From Anaerolineaceae bacterium (GTDB taxonomy: Bacteria > Chloroflexota > Anaerolineae > Anaerolineales > Anaerolineaceae): a stretch of DNA of 7,309 nt. The DNA lies in NCBI GenBank assembly GCA_003542325.1, contig DPKV01000129.1:1-7309 (forward strand), given 5' to 3'. How positions within the stretch are numbered: position 1 is the first letter of the stretch; every line of letters starts with the position of its first letter. The translations under genes were made by a program, and so were the position numbers. Under the pieces are notes generated by a model that was not told the DNA's origin, ran no database searches, and was given only the letters and a program-made list of their open reading frames with translations. This document shows, piece after piece, positions 1 through 4,099 of this stretch.

Positions 1-86
1 TTCCAGAAAATGCCTTTTTCACCGGCGCGTCCAAAAGCGGTTCGCACAGCATCGATCACCACAACATCTTGATTATTAGCGCTCAT
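1..86 (-). CDS. Thiolase (acetyl-CoA acyltransferase), N-terminal fragment
   Basis: This is the first 28 codons of a gene that runs off the left edge. The visible protein opens MSANNQDVVVIDAVRTAFGR and continues into a Gly/Lys stretch ending GIFW. The block V-V-[IV]-D-A-x-R-T-[AP]-[FI]-G-R is the hallmark N-terminus of thiolases (FadA/FadI/AtoB/PhaA), where it forms the first strand of the N-terminal thiolase fold. The catalytic Cys, His and second Cys lie outside the window, so degradative thiolase cannot be separated from acetoacetyl-CoA thiolase by residues. An AAAGGA ribosome site six bases upstream of the ATG fixes the start. The gene follows the acyl-CoA dehydrogenase by 39 nt on the same strand with no terminator hairpin between, so it is probably the last visible cistron of the beta-oxidation operon. 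The expected role is CoA-dependent cleavage of 3-ketoacyl-CoA in the cytoplasm. Confidence 0.86.
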   Translation of the reverse strand, partial: MSANNQDVVVIDAVRTAFGRAGEKGIFW

Positions 87-92
87 GTTACG

Positions 93-98
93 TCCTTT
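93..98 (-). promoter_or_regulatory. Ribosome binding site of the thiolase gene
   Basis: On the minus strand this reads AAAGGA, six bases before the ATG at 86-84. It lies in the 39-nt gap between the acyl-CoA dehydrogenase stop and the thiolase. It supports this ATG as the true start and translation from a shared mRNA. Confidence 0.6.
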
Positions 99-125
99 AT
101 TCACTGGTTGGTCTTTCAGCCTTTT

Positions 126-1913
126 CTAAAACGCATTATCCGGGATTTCCACGACCTCTCTGCCGTGGCGGCAACAGGTTTCGACGGTGGCCAGCGTATG
201 GGGCAGGGTCATGTCCACAAAATAAGTCGCCTGCAATACCTTTCCTTTGTAAAAATCGCTTTCCTTGCCTTTTTTCCGTGAAGAAGGGTGGGCGATGATG
301 GCCATATCGAGCAGACGCCAGGCCATGGCAACTTCACCGAATGCGATCAGGGCCGGATAAGTGTAGGAAGCCCACTGGAGGGGATCGGTGGTCATCCGGT
401 TCTTCATTTCCCCGGCCGCTTCCCACAGCCGGTTTCCAACGCCTGCCAGCGCCCGGACCCTGTCGCCCAGTTCCGGATGCTCCCGGTGTGTATCGCAGAA
501 ACTGTCAATTTCAGTTTTAAACGCCGCAAAAGGCGCGCCGTCCCGGATCGTCATTTTCCGGCCCATCAGATCCATGGACTGGACCCCATTGGTTCCCTCG
601 TAAAGCGACATGATCTTGGCATCCCTGAGGTACTGCTCCAGCGGGTAGTCCTTGCAGAATCCATAACCGCCAAGGCACTGAATTGCGGTTTCGCATACGC
701 GGAATCCCATATCCGAGCAATAGGCCTTGATGATGGGGGTCGTAAAATCCACCAGGTCCTGATACCGCTCCTTTTCTTTTCCGTCCGGCAGTTCAAGGGC
801 CAGTTCCGCCCAGTAGGCGCCGGTGTAGATCATGGAACGCATGCCATCCACCATCGCCTTCATCCACAGCAGCATGCGCCGCACATCCGGGTGATCGATG
901 ATGGCTACGTTGCCTTCTTTTCTCCGGGCGATGTCCCTTCCCTGAATGCGCTCACGCGTGTATTCCAGGGCGTTTCGATAGGCAGTGCCGGCAAGTGTCA
1001 TGCCGCTGACGCCCGTATTGATTCTAGCGGCATTCATCATCTGGAACATGTGGGCAAGCCCGTTGTTTTCCTTACCGCAGAGGTACCCGATGCACCCATC
1101 TGCGGTGCCGAAATTGAGCACAGCTGTGGGAGATGCGTGCAGGCCGAGTTTTTCTTCTATCGATCCGCAGACGACATCATTGGCCTCACCCGGAGAGCCA
1201 TCGGCATTAACGCGAATTTTCGGAACCACAAAAAGAGAAATGCCCCTGACCCCTTCCGGCGCGCCATCGATCCGGGCCAGCACCAGATGGATGATGTTAT
1301 CCGTCAGGTCGTGATCTCCCCAGGAAATAAAGACTTTCGTTCCCTTGATTTTAAAATGGTCTCCTTGCCGATACGCAATCGTCTGTGTGTCGGCAAGATT
1401 GGACCCGGCATTGGATTCGGTCAGGCACATGGTGCCGGCCCATTCACCGCCGAACATTTTCGGGACAAACCGGCTTTTAAGTTCTTCGCTGCCGAAGCTT
1501 TCAATCAGATGGGCTGCGCCATGGGTCAGGCTCGGGGCCATGTTGAAGGCCTGGCAGGCCCCGTACATCATGTCGTTGATAATGATGCGCATCATGTGGG
1601 GAAAGCCCTGGCCACCGTATTCCGGATCTCTGGCCGCGGCCGTCCAGCCGTCAACCCCATACTGTTTGAAGGCTTTTTTAAATTCCGGCGGGCAGCAAAC
1701 CCTGCCCTTGTCAAATGTCACACCCTGGCTTTCCCCGATTGCATTCAAAGGATCCAGGACCCCTTTGGCAAAACTGATGGCCTCTGTGACCATCAGATCC
1801 AGGGTCTTTTCATTCAAATCCCGGTAGCGCTCAAGGGTACAGAGATGACCGTAATTGAGTTGTTCTTTCAATATAAAGAAGATGTCCTTCTGATTGACCT
1901 TGAAATGTCCCAT
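126..1913 (-). CDS. FAD-dependent acyl-CoA dehydrogenase, long DmdC-like type
   Basis: A 595-residue protein, complete. Acyl-CoA dehydrogenases oxidise acyl-CoA to trans-2-enoyl-CoA and pass electrons to electron-transfer flavoprotein. The usual enzyme has about 380 residues. This one belongs to the roughly 600-residue group with an N-terminal extension and an extra C-terminal domain (Acyl-CoA_dh_C-like), as in 3-methylmercaptopropionyl-CoA dehydrogenase DmdC and many uncharacterised homologues. Domains in rough residues: helical N-terminal part 30-158; middle beta domain 160-275 with the flavin-contact stretch MCLTESNAGSN (162-172) and FISWGDHD (195-202); C-terminal helical domain 282-450 with GGYG (415-418) and YEGTNG (438-443); extra domain about 465-590. 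Glu439 in YEGTNG aligns with the catalytic base of the family. An AAGGA ribosome site lies 8 nt before the ATG. It starts 11 nt after the Hbd stop and ends 39 nt before the thiolase, so it is operonic. Substrate chain length cannot be read from sequence: a DmdC-like match does not prove a sulfur substrate, and the neighbours favour ordinary beta-oxidation. Confidence 0.93.
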   Translation of the reverse strand: MGHFKVNQKDIFFILKEQLNYGHLCTLERYRDLNEKTLDLMVTEAISFAKGVLDPLNAIGESQGVTFDKGRVCCPPEFKKAFKQYGVDGWTAAARDPEYGGQGFPHMMRIIINDMMYGACQAFNMAPSLTHGAAHLIESFGSEELKSRFVPKMFGGEWAGTMCLTESNAGSNLADTQTIAYRQGDHFKIKGTKVFISWGDHDLTDNIIHLVLARIDGAPEGVRGISLFVVPKIRVNADGSPGEANDVVCGSIEEKLGLHASPTAVLNFGTADGCIGYLCGKENNGLAHMFQMMNAARINTGVSGMTLAGTAYRNALEYTRERIQGRDIARRKEGNVAIIDHPDVRRMLLWMKAMVDGMRSMIYTGAYWAELALELPDGKEKERYQDLVDFTTPIIKAYCSDMGFRVCETAIQCLGGYGFCKDYPLEQYLRDAKIMSLYEGTNGVQSMDLMGRKMTIRDGAPFAAFKTEIDSFCDTHREHPELGDRVRALAGVGNRLWEAAGEMKNRMTTDPLQWASYTYPALIAFGEVAMAWRLLDMAIIAHPSSRKKGKESDFYKGKVLQATYFVDMTLPHTLATVETCCRHGREVVEIPDNAF

Positions 1914-1924
1914 TTCTCTTTTCC

Positions 1925-2797
1925 TTATGCTTTTCGGGTTCCGTCCGCATTATATGTATACCAGCCCCTTCCGGTTTTCCGGCCAAGCTGACCGGCCTTG
2001 ACTTTGCGCCTGAGCAGCAAGGGGGGATAGAATCTGGGATCGCCGGTTTCATTATAAATCGACATCATGGCCCCGTAAGTGATATCCAGTCCCACCATGT
2101 CTCCGGTTTCAAAAATTCCCATTTTTCTTCCCGAAGCCAGGCGAAGCCCTTTATCGATGTCCTCTACCGTTGCCACCCCCTGCTCCACCAGATTCATGGC
2201 CTCGATGGTGGAAGGAAAATTGATCCGGTTGATGACAAAGCCGGCAATATCCCGATTCACCATGATCGGCTCCTTGCCGATTCTCATGACAAATTCCTTT
2301 CCGGCTTGTGCGGTTTCATCAGATGTGGTAACGCCCTTGATGACCTCGACAGCCTGCATCATCGGAACAGGGCTGAAGAAATGAATGCCCAGAACCTTCT
2401 CCGGGCGAAGGGTCGCGGCCGCCAGTTCCGTGATGGGAATCGAAGAGGTGTTGCTGGCGATCAGGGTTTGGGGCCCGCAGACCTGATCGAGCTTTTTAAA
2501 TATTTCCTGCTTGAGCTCCATGTTCTCGAAAATGGCTTCTATGGCCAGGTCCGCATCACTTCCAGCCGCATAATCGCCGGTTGCGGTAATCCGCTTCATC
2601 ACGGTGTCCCTGTCTTCGGAGAGCTTGCCTTTTTCAGCGAATTTCCCCACAGACCAGGCAATCGTCTTCATGGCTCTTTCCAGCGCTTCCGTGGACACAT
2701 CGTTTAATATCACCTCAATACCGGCCTGGGCACACACCTGGGCGATCCCGCTTCCCATGAGGCCGGAACCCATCACCATTACCTTTTGAATATTCAT
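1925..2797 (-). CDS. hbd: 3-hydroxyacyl-CoA (3-hydroxybutyryl-CoA) dehydrogenase
   Basis: A 290-residue protein, the normal length for single-function Hbd/PaaH/SCHAD enzymes. It oxidises (S)-3-hydroxyacyl-CoA to 3-ketoacyl-CoA with NAD. The NAD-binding Rossmann fold opens at MGSGLMGSGIAQ (9-20; G-x-G-x-x-G), and Asp33 at the end of strand two favours NAD over NADP. Catalytic residues are recognisable: Ser118 in SNTSS, His139 in HFFSPVP and Glu151, the last two separated by 12 residues as in the family's His-Glu dyad, plus Asn190 in FVINR. The C-terminal dimerisation domain ends with the typical GRKTGRGWY. The frame is open for eight more codons to an ATG at 2821, but the ATG at 2797 has a much better ribosome site and places the glycine loop at the usual distance from the N-terminus, so I chose it. 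This is the first gene of the visible operon; the acyl-CoA dehydrogenase starts 11 nt after its stop. It lacks a fused crotonase domain, so a separate enoyl-CoA hydratase must be encoded elsewhere. Confidence 0.94.
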   Translation of the reverse strand: MNIQKVMVMGSGLMGSGIAQVCAQAGIEVILNDVSTEALERAMKTIAWSVGKFAEKGKLSEDRDTVMKRITATGDYAAGSDADLAIEAIFENMELKQEIFKKLDQVCGPQTLIASNTSSIPITELAAATLRPEKVLGIHFFSPVPMMQAVEVIKGVTTSDETAQAGKEFVMRIGKEPIMVNRDIAGFVINRINFPSTIEAMNLVEQGVATVEDIDKGLRLASGRKMGIFETGDMVGLDITYGAMMSIYNETGDPRFYPPLLLRRKVKAGQLGRKTGRGWYTYNADGTRKA

Positions 2798-2800
2798 TTG

Positions 2801-2809
2801 CCTTCTCCT
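2801..2809 (-). promoter_or_regulatory. Ribosome binding site that decides the hbd start
   Basis: On the minus strand this reads AGGAGAAGG, with AGGAG seven bases before the ATG at 2797. It lies inside the eight-codon extension that would result from using the upstream in-frame ATG at 2821, which has no comparable site. This is the reason for the shorter start. Confidence 0.75.
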
Positions 2810-2854
2810 GATCGTTACCATGGACGCCGTTTCGGATTTGCCGGATTAAGAACC

Positions 2855-2873
2855 GGGTTTTCCCATAAAACCC
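2855..2873. repeat. Perfect 7-bp inverted repeat upstream of hbd
   Basis: GGGTTTT, a five-base centre CCCAT, then AAAACCC. The near end lies 57 nt upstream of the hbd ATG. It could be a repressor operator or a hairpin in the mRNA leader. There is no run of T after it on the minus strand, so it is not a standard terminator. I could not place a good sigma-70 promoter around it. Confidence 0.45.
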
Positions 2874-2898
2874 ATTCGCGTCTATGCGATTGTTTGAT

Positions 2899-2918
2899 AT
2901 TGAGCCAAATGGCTGAAT
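2899..2918. repeat. Imperfect 20-bp palindrome upstream of hbd
   Basis: The sequence ATTgAGCCAaaTGGCTgAAT has arms of 9 bases with one G:G mismatch around a two-base centre. Its size and symmetry fit a dimeric regulator site of the TetR or GntR kind that often controls beta-oxidation operons, but it does not match a consensus I can name. It is 101-121 nt upstream of the hbd start. Confidence 0.4.
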
Positions 2919-2940
2919 GCCCGATAGTTAAGCAAGTCGC

Positions 2941-2955
2941 GTTCCAGAAGGGAAC
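2941..2955. repeat. Short perfect inverted repeat GTTCC-N5-GGAAC
   Basis: Five-base arms around AGAAG, about 144-158 nt upstream of the hbd start. It is the third and weakest of three inverted repeats in the operon leader, whose centres are about 40-45 bp apart. Five-base arms are easily expected by chance. Confidence 0.25.
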
Positions 2956-3114
2956 AAGCACGGAAATAAATATTTAACAACATGGAATAATAATGGAATA
3001 TAATGTTAAACGGGATAAGCCGAGCAGGAGAGTATCAAGAGAAGATGTTGATTATTTTATACATCTGGTGATTTGAATTCGGAAAACAATCGGATATCAT
3101 GGAGTTTAATTCTG

Positions 3115-3150
3115 ATGAATAGAAATATCTACATGAATAGAAATATCTAC
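3115..3150. repeat. Perfect 18-bp tandem repeat, two copies
   Basis: The unit ATGAATAGAAATATCTAC occurs twice with no gap and no mismatch (3115-3132, 3133-3150). It sits in AT-rich non-coding DNA. A perfect tandem copy implies a recent slippage-type duplication. The unit length is a multiple of three, but no open frame supports coding here. Confidence 0.9.
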
Positions 3151-3315
3151 ACATATTTTTCATCTAAACACACATGAAGCAGCGAGCGTTCCGCCCCAGC
3201 AATGAAAATTCACGCAACGCCGGGAGGATTCGAAAATTAATATCTAATTCTGAAATGAAATCGTTCGGCTTTCAATTACTGTAAGTATGGTTAATATTTC
3301 AGAACCACCTAAAAT

Positions 3316-3357
3316 TCAAGAATAGGATAACATATGGTTGAGTAGAACCTTTTTCAT
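3316..3357 (-). other. 13-codon open frame with an ideal Shine-Dalgarno (leader peptide or dead gene start)
   Basis: The frame reads MKKVLLNHMLSYS and stops at TGA. What makes it noteworthy is the signal before it: AGGAGGTG (3362-3369) is a perfect eight-base complement to the 16S rRNA tail, with AGGAGG six bases before the ATG. A TATAAT box lies just upstream. No frame continues past the stop, so this may be a leader peptide of the downstream hbd operon (about 520 nt away), the surviving start of a decayed gene, or chance. Confidence 0.3.
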
Positions 3358-3374
3358 TGAACACCTCCTGACGG

Positions 3375-3405
3375 ATTATAAATCCACTTTTAAGAAAGTG
3401 TCCAA
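3375..3405 (-). promoter_or_regulatory. Leftward sigma-70-like promoter with a palindrome in its spacer
   Basis: On the minus strand a perfect TATAAT lies at 3380-3375. A TTGGAC (3405-3400, 19-nt spacer) or TGGACA (3404-3399, 18-nt spacer) lies upstream of it. The spacer contains CACTTT-TAAG-AAAGTG (3385-3400), a 6-bp-arm inverted repeat in the place where repressors commonly sit. Transcription would run toward hbd. A caveat is that the start point predicted from the -10 box falls at the Shine-Dalgarno of the 13-codon frame, which leaves almost no leader. Confidence 0.4.
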
Positions 3406-3510
3406 TAATTCCCTACAACATCATAACTGAAAGGCTTCGTAGTCCTTTACGCGGCTCACGATTTCCCGTTTGGAATTACGTCATCTGGATGAATCACTTC
3501 CATCTGCTGG

Positions 3511-3612
3511 ATATGTGGGCGATTTTGACCCCGAAAAATGCCGTTTACAGCAAAATATCGCTTCTAAATTAGGTGTTTATCCTGAAATATTAATAAGATG
3601 GTGTGGTCCGAC
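3511..3612. repeat. Diverged 100-bp dispersed repeat, copy A
   Basis: This aligns without gaps over its first 70 bases to copy B at 3923, with 57 of 70 identical by my count, and the match fades toward GGTCCG at the right end. The best-kept core, 3540-3570 against 3952-3982, has 30 of 31 bases the same. On the plus strand both copies can be read as FDPE-x2-RLQQNIASKL, and on the minus strand as LEAIFCCKR. Neither frame is a gene I recognise, and both frames share the same wobble positions, so substitution pattern cannot choose between them. Confidence 0.75.
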
Positions 3613-3621
3613 CCCAGTCGA

Positions 3622-3647
3622 CAGTCGGACACTCCAGTCGGACACTC
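3622..3647. repeat. Perfect 13-bp tandem repeat, two copies
   Basis: CAGTCGGACACTC occurs at 3622-3634 and 3635-3647, preceded by a partial unit CAGTCGA at 3615. The heptamer GTCCGAC at 3606-3612, the right end of repeat copy A, is the inverse of GTCGGAC in both units, so the stretch can fold into alternative short hairpins. Confidence 0.85.
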
Positions 3648-3922
3648 CCCCAGTTGTCCACCAGGAGGGGCAATGCGGCATTTTCTAATTAAATGCGGGT
3701 ACTTGAAATGCTCGGCGGGAATCCTGGTATGTTTACCTATAGGATTAAAATCCCCGGGGGTCCTACGACGACATTTTCAGTCGCCGTCTCCGTGTATGCG
3801 GGGGCACCTGAGGGAGATGATCTTGGACGATTGGCGACATATATTATAGGCTCTTCCCAAATCATTGATCGGTCCTCGGAGTCGCCGGATTCAAACTGGA
3901 GGATACGATGACCACAACATCC

Positions 3923-4023
3923 ATATATGAGCCATTTCGACCCCGAGACGCGCCGTTTACAGCAAAATATTGCTTCTAAATTGAGCGTTTAATCTGGATT
4001 TAAGTAGGTTGGCTTGGTCCGCC
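3923..4023. repeat. Diverged 100-bp dispersed repeat, copy B
   Basis: This is the second copy of the element described at 3511-3612, in the same orientation and 412 bp to the right. Near its right end GGTCCG is kept as in copy A. It lies 77 nt downstream of the RHS-repeat gene stop. Like copy A, it is followed within a few bases by a small tandem repeat. It could be a remnant of an insertion sequence end or of duplicated toxin/immunity cassettes; nothing seen decides this. Confidence 0.75.
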
Positions 4024-4027
4024 ACCT

Positions 4028-4085
4028 CGTCGCTCGTCGCTTCGCTCCCCAATCCTCCACAACCATCAAATCCTCTTCAATCCTC
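4028..4085. repeat. Short repeats just downstream of the RHS gene stop
   Basis: A 7-bp tandem CGTCGCT occurs twice (4028-4041) and is followed by TCGCT. The heptamer AATCCTC then occurs at 4051, 4069 and 4079, so the minus strand is a purine-rich tract of repeated GAGGATT. The 4051-4085 part lies within 50 nt after the RHS gene stop. It does not form a terminator hairpin that I can see. Confidence 0.6.
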
Positions 4086-4099
4086 ATAACATTTTATAA

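Larger units (their letters stand above)
2798..4099. other. 1.3-kb gene-poor intergenic region
   Basis: No convincing protein gene lies between the RHS-repeat gene stop and hbd. Open frames on either strand are short, lack ribosome sites and resemble nothing I recognise. The part from about 2955 to 3470 is AT-rich, except for a GC-rich island at about 3178-3232. The part from 3470 to 4099 is of more mixed composition and holds a diverged duplication with small tandem repeats, which suggests decayed mobile or modular DNA. No tRNA or strong rho-independent terminator was seen. Smaller elements inside this region are listed separately. Confidence 0.7.

Noticed and set aside
288..1991. A 567-codon open frame on the plus strand opposite the acyl-CoA dehydrogenase
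   Set aside because: It mirrors the coding frame of a clearly recognised enzyme, is rich in His/Gly/Arg/Pro as expected from antisense of such codons, and matches no family. It is a shadow.
2887..2914. Minus-strand TTGGCT/CATAGA as a sigma-70 promoter for hbd
   Set aside because: The -10 match is only three of six bases with a 16-nt spacer; too weak to list.
2974..3004. Plus-strand TATAAT at 2999 with TTAACA upstream as a rightward promoter
   Set aside because: The spacer is 19 nt, the region is AT-rich so such boxes arise by chance, and no gene follows to the right.
3421..3480. Minus-strand stretch reading NSKREIVSRVKDYEAFQL then stop, which looks like a protein C-terminus
   Set aside because: It is closed by a TGA directly upstream and only 19 codons are open. 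No frame-shift partner gives a recognisable protein, so I do not call a gene.
3470..3688. Plus-strand frame from TTG covering repeat copy A (contains FDPE and RLQQNIASKL)
   Set aside because: It has no ribosome site, its end is made of the 13-bp tandem repeat, and the matching frame in copy B stops soon after. At best it is a decayed coding remnant, so it is treated as part of the repeat.
3693..3911. 72-codon plus-strand frame between the two repeat copies
   Set aside because: No ribosome site, no recognisable domain, and it runs into the start of copy B; not supportable as a gene.
3511..4023. Repeat pair as integron attC sites or a CRISPR array
   Set aside because: No GTTRRRY/RYYYAAC ends were found and no regularly spaced short repeats with unique spacers exist; only two diverged copies are present.
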